This document shows, piece after piece, positions 1 to 10,810 of a stretch of DNA of 64,000 nt. This DNA is from Hofstenia miamia (lineage: Eukaryota > Xenacoelomorpha > Acoela > Hofsteniidae), in contig CABFPE010000210.1 in the NCBI GenBank assembly GCA_900660155.1, positions 561,866-625,865 on the forward strand, given 5' to 3'. Both the position numbers and the translations under genes were made by a program. Below the pieces are notes generated by a model that worked only from the letters and a program-made list of their open reading frames with translations, was not told the origin of the DNA and ran no database searches. How positions within the stretch are numbered: the first letter of the stretch is position 1; each line of letters opens with the position of its first letter.

Positions 1-123
1 GCATACTGACGGTATTTTAGAAATGTAGTCTTTTCATCACCAAGTGGGATAATTCCTTGTTGAATGTTAAAAACTATCCCACGTACTAAATTTAAAGTTT
101 GATCATCTCCTAGGAGTTGAATC

Positions 124-429
124 TTAGACTTTTTCAAGCATCCCATTAGGAATTTGTAAATGATGCGTTCTTGAATCAGTTCCATAGAAAATTTGTCTAC
201 CCTCAAGGTTTGTTGAAAGACATAATTCATTTGGAATGTTCTGAGCGAAGTTTATAAACAAATAACCATATGGTTTCCTAACGGCCTTTTTATATGCAGC
301 CATCAATTCACGCATAATCCCCATCTGGGTTCCTAAAATTCTAATCTGCGCTCTGTCATGCACTGAATTAAACAAAAATATTCCAGAAGCATTTTTCTGA
401 ATTAGACTTGAGTAACGTCCTTTTGAAAA
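124..429 (-). pseudogene. Polinton packaging ATPase remnant (C-terminal part)
   Basis: About 100 residues on the minus strand match the C-terminal region of the FtsK/HerA-like genome-packaging ATPase of Polintons and adintoviruses. The recognisable pieces are an FLFNSVHDRAQIRILGTQMG-like block followed by AAYKKAVRKPYGYLFINF. In the family these read roughly as LFKNPRDxxQIxxLxRQ and PYGYLLxDL. The Walker A region is not in the window. The part of the open frame nearer the element end is low-complexity tandem-repeat translation and is not ATPase. Treated as a fossil fragment. Confidence 0.6.
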
Positions 430-451
430 AACCGAATGGGTGATATATAAT

Positions 452-672
452 GTGTAAAAAGTGACAAACCATATAAAGAGAAAAAAGTGTATAAAGTAGA
501 AAACCCATGTAAAAGTATATAAATGTGTAAAAAGTGATAAACCATATAAAGAGAAAAAAGTGTATAAAGTAGAAAACCCATGTAAAAGTATATAAATGTG
601 TAAAAAGTGACAAACCATATAAAGAGAAAAAAAAGTGTATAAAGTAGAAAACCCATGTAAAAGTAAGTAAAT
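452..672. repeat. 73-bp tandem repeat, three copies, in Polinton subterminal region
   Basis: Units start at 452, 525 and 598, each exactly 73 bp apart, beginning GTGTAAAAAGTGA and ending near AAAAGTATATAAAT. Copies differ by only a few bases, so the array is young or homogenised. The flanking GTGGGAAGGTAAAACTAAAA stretch (from about 674) recurs in the repeats at 38268-38460, linking this array to the Polinton end lying there. Confidence 0.9.
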
Positions 673-865
673 GTGGGAAGGTAAAACTAAAAAGTAAAAA
701 AAATGCAAACTAAATTAGGTCACATAAATACCACAAAAACTAGTAAAAGTACATGCATGACGTCAGTAAAACACCCCCCGCCAATATCCACGGCATCTCA
801 GGTCAAAGGCCACCCCTCTCAACCAATCAGAAAAAAGTAACCTCCTTGCCGCGGTTTCTACTACT

Positions 866-3272
866 CATAAGACTAGAGCCTAATTAGATAAAGAAACAAG
901 AAGCCTAACTCTTGGGTGCAAGTGGTGAACCTAAGTGCTAAGTAAAATAACCTAAGCCCAGTGCATTTCTCATCTCGTGCAATTAAGGTGAAAGCAATAA
1001 CAAATTTCGTTACAGATGAATAGCAGTATAAGTTCCCTAATCGTATACTAGCATAAACTAAGAATTGCATTCACTTGCTTGTCCACTGAATGGCCGTCTT
1101 TTAACAACGCTGTTGAAAAATTAGAAACACATTTTATAAAAGTCAAGTCAAGATAATAAAGTAAAAAAGGATTTACTGAGAATAACAGCCGATCCAAAAA
1201 TGAATAAATCGCACATATTTATACAAATGAAACTGTTGAAGGAATCAAACAATAGTACACTGTTGGTAATATGAGTAAATAGAACAGGTTCTGTACAATG
1301 ACCTTTTAAGCTAACAAAAATACTGCGTAATAATTTAACGGAAATAATTAAGCTAAAATTGCAGTTTACAGAAGAACTAAATTCATTAATGGCGAAATTA
1401 AAATAGGTAATTGATGCAGTTATACCACAATATTATTTTGCCAAGCAAGAAGCGAATTTGAAAATGGATCAATTTGGTGAAAAAGTTTTAAAACTATTGC
1501 CTTTGTATTTTTTTGAAAGGGACACAACATTACTTGTAATAATTTTTCACATCTTTCAGATGTGCGCTTTTTTATCGAAAAAAAATAACTTAGCAATGTT
1601 TGATACAGTGCAGCAAAATAGGCGAGAATTCTGTAATCAAAGAATTTCTTATTCTTCAGAAGCAAAAAGCTCCAGGTTTTTTGTTGAAGAAGAATTAGTT
1701 TGTGTACCAAATGTCGCGAATTTATAGCACCAAAGCTGCTACAAAACGTTGTCAGTTGCAGTACTTGGTAATGATTGATATAGAATCTACTAATGTTAGG
1801 GATCTCTATGAAAAACAACTCGACAAAAATGTTAAAAAAATAAATATTCTTCATTCAAGCAAAGAAATTCCTACAAATGAGGTGGTATTTCTCCAAGAAA
1901 TGTGTAACGTACGCCAAATTTAGAGAAATATGGTTTATGTTGAACAAGTCATTACAAAAAACAATGCCAATTTAACTTGTGGCATTTGCAGGCAAAAATT
2001 TGGAAACTGACATTTTTCACTTGTGGAAAATGTCTAAAAGCACTTGCAAGGACTGTATGTAATTGGAACTGAAATAAAAAACAAGCTTATTTTTTTTCTG
2101 ATAATTTATTTATTTATCACAGTTTTTCTAACGATATTCAATTCTCACCAATTCGGGCATTTAAGGGGTACTTTCAGGCTTTCCAGGGATAAGCTATGCT
2201 CTAACTTACTCCTTTGTTTTTCTTTGAATTGAATCGTTCTTTATAAGAAAATAACTTCTTATTATAATGTAATTGATATATATATATAAAATGCTTAAGG
2301 CCAACCTGTTTTCGTACTGTGATGTGCAACTGTAATTTTCTCAAGTGAACTCGTAAATAACTTATTTATAAGTATATCTGTTCATCTGAAATTTCAATTA
2401 TCGATTTTTAATTTTGTATTTGATTCAATATCGGATTGCTTGCCATAATTTTTATTAGAATTATTGTGATTTTTTCAATATTTACTAACTTTTCCGTTTA
2501 TTAAATTTCATTTTAACTTTAGTTTTTGCCAGATTCCTTCAAAATGTGAGTACTGAACGATAGTTTATAGCCTTCGTAGTGCTGCTTAGTGGAATTTGAA
2601 ATTATCACTTAGAATGAGTATTTTTATAAAACAGTTGACTGTATCAGTTGTACTTTATCAATTATATTGCAGATATCAAAAAAATCAGACATCGGACATC
2701 TATTTTAATTGAAAAATTAGTAAACCTTATACGCATTTGCTGAAGACAAAATCTGCAATGATCTAAATTGCGGAATATGACATCACTAAAATGTACGTTG
2801 AGGAACTTTGTATTATGAATGACATTTAAATGTTAGAAGATTGCCTCGGGCTGCACTTTGAAGCAAAAAAAACTTCTTCAAAATTTATTAACACCCTAGC
2901 AATCCCTTCGTCTTTGTCTTATGCTCAAATTTATGTTAAAAATACAAAAATAAATATTAAAAAAATTCTCCTCCATTTTGTTCAACATTAAACATATGAT
3001 TTTTCCATGGAATACAAGAAACAAAGCAAAGTTAGTTAAACTAGTGAATTTATTTCATTCATTGAATTTTATTAAAAATTTTGATTTAGAGGCAACATCC
3101 CCCATCTATGCACTGCAGAGTTGGAACAGTCCGAGAATTTCATGGCCTAGGGTGGTAGTTGGCAAGCAATAATCTCATATAAATTTATGCATATAGAAGC
3201 TGTTTTAATCTAGAAAATTACAAATGGTAATACAGAAAAACTGAAATTGCATAAAGTAAATCTCAAACTATT
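866..3272. other. Non-coding stretch, no supported gene
   Basis: AT-rich sequence. Short open frames at 1458-1727 and 1702-1923 have no recognisable domain, no convincing splice structure and overlapping antisense frames. I see nothing else that can be supported. Confidence 0.5.
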
Positions 3273-3740
3273 TTAAACTTAAACAGCCTGGTGTCCAAAG
3301 ACAAAGCGTTTTTCCACATTTACAAAGAATTTTCTCCAAGTCTATTACCAAATTTGAAAATCTTGGGGCATGGGTAGGTCTATTGGGGAACCTATTTTAA
3401 TGCAATGTTGAAAATTTCTATTAAAGTTATTGCGGTGGCAGAGGTGGTTGAAAATATTAACAAGTTTTCTTTGAAAATTTCGAATTTTTGAAAAAATATT
3501 TAAATTCTCTCCATACCAAGGTGTTCATTTATTTAGAATGTGGAACAACAAAGAACTTTGACTGTTTCTTGAAATGTGCAAGGATATTCTAAGCCCATTG
3601 ATGTCTACCGTGCGCAAAGTCAGAGGTCGGGGTGCTTCCAGATTAAGTATAACGTTAATAGCTTTTTGAGCTGTAAGCTTTTGAAAATTGTCATAGGATC
3701 ATGAAAATTTCCAAAAAATCCCCAGGCTGTTTGAGGTTAA
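3273..3740. mobile_element. MITE with TTAA ends (piggyBac-like)
   Basis: Inverted ends TTAAACTTAAACAGCCTGG (from 3273) and, read on the minus strand from 3740, TTAACCTCAAACAGCCTGG enclose 468 bp without coding capacity. TTAA at both outer ends is the target site used by piggyBac elements. A related single end, TTAACCTTAAACTGCCTGAGG read on the minus strand, lies near 18392-18412. The superfamily is inferred from the TTAA only. Confidence 0.55.
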
Positions 3741-4526
3741 CTATATTTCTAGCAAAATACAAGTTTCGACATTTCCTGTGCGTCACATAACATTAATAAG
3801 CTTTCCAGTAAATTTTAATTGTGAACGCTTTAGTTTTTTGCAAAACTAAATTAAGCATTATGAACATTGTTGTAATTTGCATTGCTTTAGTATTTAAAAG
3901 CACTATGCATTGAAAAATATATAATTAAGCAAATAATCATTTAAATTTTTTGTGCTAATCACAAATTCAAATAATTCCCTAGTAAAATGTTTCAAAAGTC
4001 TCAAAAGAAATTTGCTCCTGAATGTGCTTGCAACTGAAAACATTTCAAGTTTTTTTTGAGAGTCATTTCCCATATTAGAAAAAATGCAAGCGTTCAAACT
4101 TTTATATTTGTATAAAAGTTTTTAAAATTTTAAATGCAAACCGCAAGTTTCAATGAAAATATTATTTAGTTACATAGAGATTGAAAGTAAGATACAGCAA
4201 AATTTATGAGTGATTATAGAGAAAGGAATTTAATGAATATTCCAATTGAAATATTGCAGTCTGCTGAAAAATAATATTTTTTCAAACCTTAAATTCTCAT
4301 CGGATTTTCTTCCAAACTAAGCAAAAAATTCCCTTCATATCGGGCAAAACATGAAACATTTTTTGAATTTTGGCCTGTAAAAGTACCGGCCTTTATTAGA
4401 GTTTTCCGAACGGCTTGCAGCATTATTCACATTCAGAAACAAACAAAAACAAGTACTTTGTCACTAGTAACTCTTCTAAGATATCTACGTGTAACTTACA
4501 TAATTATGTTGCAAACCATGATGTAG
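3741..4526. other. Non-coding stretch
   Basis: AT-rich sequence between two MITE-like elements. No ORF with a recognisable domain and no RNA gene seen. Confidence 0.5.
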
Positions 4527-4828
4527 TTACATAATAGAGAATGAAAATGAAGTAAACATGAACCCGAACCCAACCCGCCCGAAACGTTGACTTTGATTTG
4601 ACGTTATGGATCTCTATCTACTCAAATGATTATTAACATCAATCATTTTCTAGTAAGAACAATAACAATTCATTGGTATTATTTAACGTCTTGGATCTTC
4701 CTCGAATCAAGGAGTGATTAACATCATTTTTTTAATAAATCAATCTAATCATTGTACCCGAACCCGACGCGAAACTCGAAATCGGGTCGGGTTCAATCGG
4801 GTACACGATGTCACTCTCTATTACATAA
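4527..4828. mobile_element. MITE-like element with GC-rich interior
   Basis: An imperfect inverted repeat, TTACATAATAGAGAATGA at 4527-4544 against TCACTCTCTATTACATAA at 4811-4828, encloses about 300 bp. Just inside each end are cytosine-rich runs of the ACCCGAACCC type, unlike the AT-rich surroundings. No coding capacity. Family unknown. Confidence 0.5.
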
Positions 4829-5347
4829 GCCGAGTATATTAAGTTATCTACTAGCAATTAATCGAATAAATGCTTCTTTGGCAAATTGCTAAAGCTTAGA
4901 AAAGTCAGTGCCCCTGAAACAATTTCCTAGAAATTTTAGCTCAGTACGTGTCTGGTGCACAGTGAGTTTTATAGTCTAGAATAACCTGACTTTAAATCAC
5001 TTTTTTAAATGAAATGTAGATGATAACAATTTCAACAAAAACCGAAGATTCACCAAATTTATAGTTTCATGAATTTTTCTAAATTATATTTAATGGCCAA
5101 AAAAAACGCATATTCATTGTTAAGATATCGGATTTTATTGAATTACTAATATAATTATCTAAATTTTGAGGAACGTCATTCCGTTTTAGCTTAACAAATG
5201 TTTAATTGATGAAATTTAAATGTAATAAAAGAGACATTTCTTTATAATTGTAAATTTATAAAATTTACATGTTCCAAATACACAGTAGGGATCAATAATT
5301 GAAAATATAAATCATCTAAAATTTTCGCTAAGAAATACGAGGTGAGA
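4829..5347. other. 3' flank of the FReD gene
   Basis: Non-coding. On the minus strand an AATAAA hexamer lies at 5134-5139, about 210 bases past the stop of the fibrinogen-related gene, and could be its poly(A) signal. Confidence 0.4.
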
Positions 5348-7318
5348 TTATACTAATGGCTTAATTAATATACGAGATTGAACTAATAGATTGTCTTGAT
5401 GACTTGGTAGGTCTGTCCAAGACATTGCACTGTTGAGTTGATTTCCAATTGGTTCATAGAATCCCGTCAGAAAAATGCGGAGACACTTCCTAAACCACCA
5501 ACCTCCAGGGAATACAACTGTGCATGAAGATTTCGGGTGCTTTTCAGCCAATTCGTCATTAGTTTTATCCGGAGTAGAAAACATTGTTCCATTGTGGTAT
5601 TTCAAATTCTCAATTCCAGCTTCAATATTTGACTGTATCGAACTTTCGTTTAAAACCATGGTGTAAAAATACGATTCGTTTAAAATTTGGAAACTATTTG
5701 CTTGGGAATAATATGTGTTCCCATACAATGTTCTTACTTCAAATCGCACTGTGAATCCGTTAAATTTTTCAGAATTTGTAAGTAAATGAACTTTCTCTAA
5801 GCCCCACCAAAATTCTGATGAAGTCATCGGGTTACTAAATCCAGATTTATATGATTTCCAATTCTTGACAAAGTCAATACTTCCGTCTTTACGCTGATGA
5901 ATAACTAACCATCCAGAAGAACATAGACCGGATGCTGATTTTTCTTTGCTGTATTCGATTGATGCTACTCCATTAATAGAATCACACTCCCAATTTGAAG
6001 ACGGAGTTTTGTTCGACGTAGACTTTTTGGGCTTTAATGCCATTAGTTCTAATTCAAGCTCGGCAAATTTTTTAAACAAAAAAGTTATGTTTTCTGCATA
6101 ACACTGACATGTGTTGTTGCTGTATACAAGCAATGATGATGATTGATTTGGGATTCTGGTTAGGGGTACTTTTGAAGAGTTTGCTTCGGTTGAACTCTCT
6201 TGAATTTGCACACGTTGATTTTGAATTTCTGAATGGAGTATCTAAATTTCAAATCTTATTCATTTATAATTACACTATATATATATATATGGGCGCTATT
6301 ATAATAAAATTTTTATAAGATGATGAATTTATTTTACAGCAGTTGAAATGATACATCATGTCGAGTACAAGTGTGTTTCATATTCTTTATTTTGCAAAGG
6401 AAACAACATGCTACGCAACTGTCGAAACATAATGAAACACTAAAAAATCTATTTTTAATGATCAAAAGTCTTAAACTTTAGAGCAATTGCACATAACGTT
6501 AGGGTCAAATTTATGAAAATTGTGACAGTTCATTGGTAAAACTTCTTATAGATGAAATGTGAAGCAACACAAAAATAAATGAATTAGGGGCTGAAGAGCA
6601 GGCCACCGCTTTTACCTAATCTTGCAAACCGGTATGTTTAAAATAATTTCCATGTATATATTCAGATTTTTGCACTTATATTATACAAACTAATCCAAGC
6701 CCCTGATAGACATTGATTTTGCTACTTTTTTCATACATTTCTCTATTTGTGGTTGTTTCTCTAAAATGTGTGGACCATGGGCTAGGCTGAGGTGGGGATT
6801 CACCCTTGGTATGAAAAACTTCAAACTATTGTCAAAACTAATCAAAATTTGTAAAAAAAACTGTAAAAATTATGAGTCAAAGCTAACAACTAGCGATTTC
6901 AACATGTTCCAGTATTTAAAAATTATTTGACGGCATTAAGATGGCATGGTAAGCGAGCTTATCATACATTTTGTTGTATTTTTAATAAATGGGAATCCAT
7001 TTTTTAAATTTAAAATGCTTCGAATAAGTTAGACATCCACAAGAAAATGATTTTGACAGTAATCTTGAAAAATACACTTTATGAAGCTTGCTATTTTTGC
7101 TAAATGTATCTAAAAGTTTCAGTAACACACTTTAAGTGATTGCATAACGCGTATATCAAGTGCGTTATGGCTACCTAATACTAGAATAAATGGTACACTT
7201 AATCAATTACCTGAAATATGATAAAAAGGCAAGATCCGAATCCTATCAGTACAATGATTGCTATGAGAGCAACCCCGATAGTCAGCCATCCGTAAGTAGG
7301 ATCCTTCTGTGTTGGCAT
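5348..7318 (-). CDS. Type II membrane protein with fibrinogen-related domain (2 exons)
   Basis: Exon 1 is 7318-7211 (36 codons) and exon 2 is 6241-5348 (297 codons plus stop). They are joined in phase 0 across a 969-bp intron with donor GTAATT and acceptor AATTTAG. The 333-residue product starts MPTQKDPTYGW. A hydrophobic segment at about residues 11-36 with no other signal peptide suggests a type II signal anchor. A stalk with a short coiled-coil-like stretch (KKFAELELELMAL) follows. A fibrinogen-related domain runs from about residue 120 to the end: GWLVIHQRKDGSIDF, EFWWGLEKVHLLT, KYHNGTMFSTPDKTND and GGWWFRKC are diagnostic. The two expected cysteine pairs are at about 122/143 and 276/289. 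The calcium loop (DKTND) is only partly like the usual DxDND. Membrane FReDs such as FIBCD1 bind acetylated glycans; ligand binding here is inference. No frame breaks seen. Confidence 0.88.
6242..7210 (-). other. Intron of the FReD gene
   Basis: A 969-bp intron containing a short (TA)n run near 6278-6290. No nested coding sequence recognised. Both splice sites follow the GT-AG rule and keep the frame. Confidence 0.8.
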
Positions 7319-7895
7319 TGCGAGAGTAAATGGCTTTTACTACTTGGCAATGTTTGTACGTAAACGCAAATTGCTTCTTGATACAACAAGTACTTTAATA
7401 TAATTATTACGCTTCGTAGCAAATTGGCCAAAAATGGTAATTTCAGAATACGCCCGTTGAAGTAATTAGTAGTTTACGTTAATGAATTTGCCTCAACGTG
7501 CATTGAAATCATTATAATAGCAATTTATATATATATATATATATATTCATTTTTCTTAACTGTTCGTGACTGAATAAAAATTTTTTTATGTTTTAACTGT
7601 TTGTGGTGCATTTGTACCCCAGCTCAAATTTTTTGCTGATTTTTTAAATTTGTATACATGGAACCAATATTTATGAATACAGAAAATATGAAATTCAATA
7701 TTATTTTACCATCTTTGGAAATAATAAAATTTTTAAATATTGTTTGCAACAGTCTGCTATTTACTGGAAAATTGTTAATTTTTTATTGAAAATGGGTTAG
7801 AGAACAATTTTTTATAATATATGTATGGAAATGTAGTTATTTATGGAATAAATATAAATTTGTATTGAAATCTAACTATTAAAATTGATATAGCA

Positions 7896-7953
7896 AATAT
7901 ATATATAAATATATATATATATATGTATATATATTTATATATACATATATTTA

Positions 7954-8006
<53 letters not shown>
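7896..8006. repeat. (TA)n microsatellite with short GA tail
   Basis: Roughly 100 bp of TATA repeats with interruptions, ending in GAGAGAGAGA. Open frames across it are repeat translations, not genes. Confidence 0.9.
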
Positions 8007-8925
8007 TACCCACACATTTGCATGCATCAATCCTCATGGAAATGAAACCAATTTTAACTTTAAAGTTCCTACAAAACCTATGTTAATTCTTTAACACATA
8101 TTTTAATTAATGTTAGGTTGGCCATTTAAAGTATAAATTTGGAAAAGCTTCATGCTAATTGACATAGTTTTTGATGGACATTTCAATTACAAATTCAAAG
8201 GTTGATATTTTTGAGTTTGCAGTCTACCATGCAAGTGGTCGTTGTGAAAATCGTTGTTGTTGTTGAAAACAAAATAAATCAACACATTTTTACAGTGTTC
8301 AACCAAAAGTTTTTTGCAATACTTAAAATTTGCAAGAACATACAAGAATTTTAAAGCTTAGGTTGGTTTTCGTTTCCAAGGATCACAATTTAAAATTAGC
8401 AATTCATGATCAGAAAATATGAGCCTTGAACAGTGAACACAAGATTTTCTTGTCTCTTTGTCGTGAATTTTTACAACAAAATTTACGACGACTTAATATA
8501 AATTGAACTGATGTGATTGATTATGGTGAAGTAAATGCTTACATGTAATTTATAATCATTGAATGCTCTCTTTCGTATCAAACTTGCAGTTGCAAAGTTT
8601 TCCTCTAAAGAAAATTATCACCGGTAACATTTCTTCCCTTTCCAACATATTAGAAGACTCAACTTTTTTCGGCGAAGGTTCAACATTTAGATATATTACT
8701 CCACAAAGTATCTTTTCCAGTTAATGTTATGCACCGAATTGGAATTGTATTATCCTTGTAATAGGAATAGGACTTCTTAGCTGGGGCTTACGAAATTTAT
8801 TGGATTAAGAAGTACATAAATTTTGGCAATTCAACTAAGCCCAAATACAGCTACTAGTCATGTAGAGCATTAGTAAATGAGTGAATAGATGAATGAACAT
8901 ATATATATATATATATATATATATA
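8007..8925. other. Non-coding interior
   Basis: No recognisable coding sequence. It lies between the (TA)n run and the mariner-type element and ends in another short (TA)n run, 8900-8925, into which that element inserted. Confidence 0.45.
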
Positions 8926-10083
8926 CAGGGTGTCTCAAAAAATGTACTCACTTTTAGAATTATGAGAAAACCTTTATTTATGGACATAGAGCGAATTGAA
9001 ATAGCATCGAATACATGAGACAATTGTGTTTGGGGAATCATGTTTGTGAAATCTCAAATTGATGAAAATGCTGATAACGCGCACCAAGGGATTCGCAAAC
9101 GTCGCGAAACATGTCATTAGGAATATCACGACATTGTCTTTCAATTTCCAATTTCAATGCATCAATTGTTCTTGGTTTGTTGGCATAAACGTTGTCTTGT
9201 AAGTATCCCCATGAAAAAAGTCCATGGGTGTTGGGTCTGGGGAACGCGCAGGGTATTCAATGGTGTCCCTTCGTCCAATCCATATGTCAGGAAAGACTGC
9301 ATCAAGGCAAGCTCGTACATCGCAATGGTAGTGGGGAGGTGCTCCATCTTGCTGAAAGTAAATTTCGCTGTCTTCACCAAACATCTCTGTAATTTGTGGA
9401 CTAACAAATTCCTGAAGCAAGTTGAGGTAGCTGTCACTATTGACAGCTTCGTTGAAAAAGAAAGGTCCTATGATGCCCAATGCGGATATTCCACACCACA
9501 CTGTTACTCCTGGTAAGTTTACATGGCTTTCAATTGTTGCGTGAGAATTTGCAGGATACCACTACGAGCAATTATGGCTGTTAATGGTACCGTTTAATTT
9601 GAAGGTTGCTTCATCGCTCCACACAATTTTGTGTGCAAACTCGACATCGTCTGAACATTTTGCCGGTACTATTCACAAAATTCGACTCTCCGGTCAGGAT
9701 CGTCTTCATTGAGAGCTTGAGACAGCCTTGGAGTGTAACATTTCCAATGAAGACGCTTCATGATGCGGTTTTACCTATCTTTTGAGATGTGGGTTTCCCG
9801 AGCTCATGATGCGGTTTTACCTATCTTTTGAGATGTGGGTTTCCCGAGCAGTTTGGCGAAGTGATTTCCGTGGTGATCGAAGGAGTGTTTCCTGCACCTG
9901 TAGTTCTTTTCCAGGAACTTCGAAACTAAGTTGATTTCCTGCCATAGCTTCAGTAATTCAGGATATCTGCAACACAAAAAAGACTGAGTACATTTATAAT
10001 TATCATCAATTTGAACATTTTGCTCTATATCCATAAATAAAGGTTTTCTCATAATTCTAAGAGTGAGTACATTTTTTTGAGAC

Positions 10084-10089
<6 letters not shown>
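8926..10089 (-). mobile_element. Tc1/mariner-superfamily element, DD41D (rosa-like), degenerate
   Basis: Terminal inverted repeats CAGGGTGTCTCAAAAAATG (left, after TA at 8924) and, read on the minus strand, AGGGTGTCTCAAAAAAATG (right) bound 1.16 kb inserted into TA repeats. A transposase fragment on the minus strand (9501-9154) shows CGISALGIIGPFFF, FQQDGAPPHY and RSPDPTPMDFF. Forty-one residues separate the aspartate of QQDG from that of PMDFF, which fits the DD41D group. The N-terminal DNA-binding part is scrambled in frame and a 46-bp tandem duplication interrupts the 5' half, so the element is inactive. Confidence 0.75.
9759..9850. repeat. 46-bp perfect tandem duplication inside the mariner element
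   Basis: The segment beginning CATGATGCGGTTTTACC at 9759 is repeated from 9805 with no visible change. Identity suggests a recent event or a sequencing/assembly slip. 46 is not a multiple of three, so it disrupts the transposase frame. Confidence 0.85.
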
Positions 10090-10114
<25 letters not shown>

Positions 10115-10422
10115 GAATAGATGAATGAATATATATATACTTGTATATTTATTTGTATATACAATGTATATATCAAATATAAATACATGCCTATATATGT
10201 ATGTAGATAATTTCGTTAATAATTTGGCGAATCAGCAAGTATAAATTTTCCCAAGAGAATACTTTATGCAAATTGAACCTGAATTTTTTTTCGTGTTAAG
10301 TGTTTCTTTGTTTAGTGAAAAGTCATAAAATTTTATTTGCGTAACTGTAATATTTTCAAAGAAATATTCAAGTAAACCTTGCTTGGGGTGCAATGGCACC
10401 TCAAACAGTCACGAACCGTTAA

Positions 10423-10767
10423 AAAACCCTTCAGATTAGATAAATAAAGACTTTCTTAGATATGATGTTTTGAATTTAGACTTGTGGGACCAATCATGGT
10501 TACGACGACGTCCCAGGCTCAGAATTGTCAACGAGTTCAGCTGAGTTCGAGCACTGCATGGGATTATATACCCGAATATTCGTTGGAAACATTGCCATTT
10601 AGTATTTACCACATGAATTTGCTAATATGACCCTACAGTCTTTTGTTATTGTTCCAATACAGTACCGGTAACTGGACTTGAGCGGTACCGGTACCCGATA
10701 CTTCAATTATGTATTCCATAGCAGATTTTGAATTAAAACCGACGAGAAATTTAAGGCCGGAGCCGAG

Positions 10768-10810
<43 letters not shown>

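Larger units (their letters stand above)
1..865 (-). mobile_element. Polinton/Maverick fossil, one terminal part
   Basis: This is the right-hand end of a Polinton-type element cut off by the window start. The outer end reads ACTACT at 860-865 (AGTAGT inward on the minus strand). It is followed inward by a box resembling CTGATTGGTTGAGAG (about 810-830), a TATTGGCG box and a GACGTCA site. The same order of boxes occurs at the element ends beginning at 31080 and 39696, which is why I place the boundary at 865. Inside lie a 73-bp tandem array and a packaging-ATPase remnant. The element looks broken and partial. Its age cannot be judged from one end. Confidence 0.65.
7556..10422. mobile_element. 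TTAA-flanked element with inverted ends, carrying a nested mariner
   Basis: The left end reads TTAACTGTTCGTGACTG from 7556. The right end, on the minus strand from 10422, reads TTAACGGTTCGTGACTG. Both continue into TTTGWGGTGC and CACCCC, though the left copy has about 27 extra bases in between. TTAA at the outer edge suggests piggyBac-type insertion. No transposase of its own is seen; the coding sequence inside belongs to the nested element at 8926-10089. Length is about 2.9 kb, of which about 1.16 kb is the later insertion. Alternative: two solo ends that are merely near each other. Confidence 0.45.

Noticed and set aside
368-708. Repetitive hydrophobic open frames rich in F, Y, L and H
   Set aside because: They translate the 73-bp tandem array in several frames; no gene is needed to explain them.
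1458-1923. Two overlapping plus-strand open frames as a possible gene
   Set aside because: No domain, no coherent splice sites, and a longer antisense frame overlaps them.
7841-8023. Short minus-strand frame of alternating I and Y residues
   Set aside because: Translation of a (TA)n microsatellite; the same applies to frames at 10633-11045 and 21108-21290.
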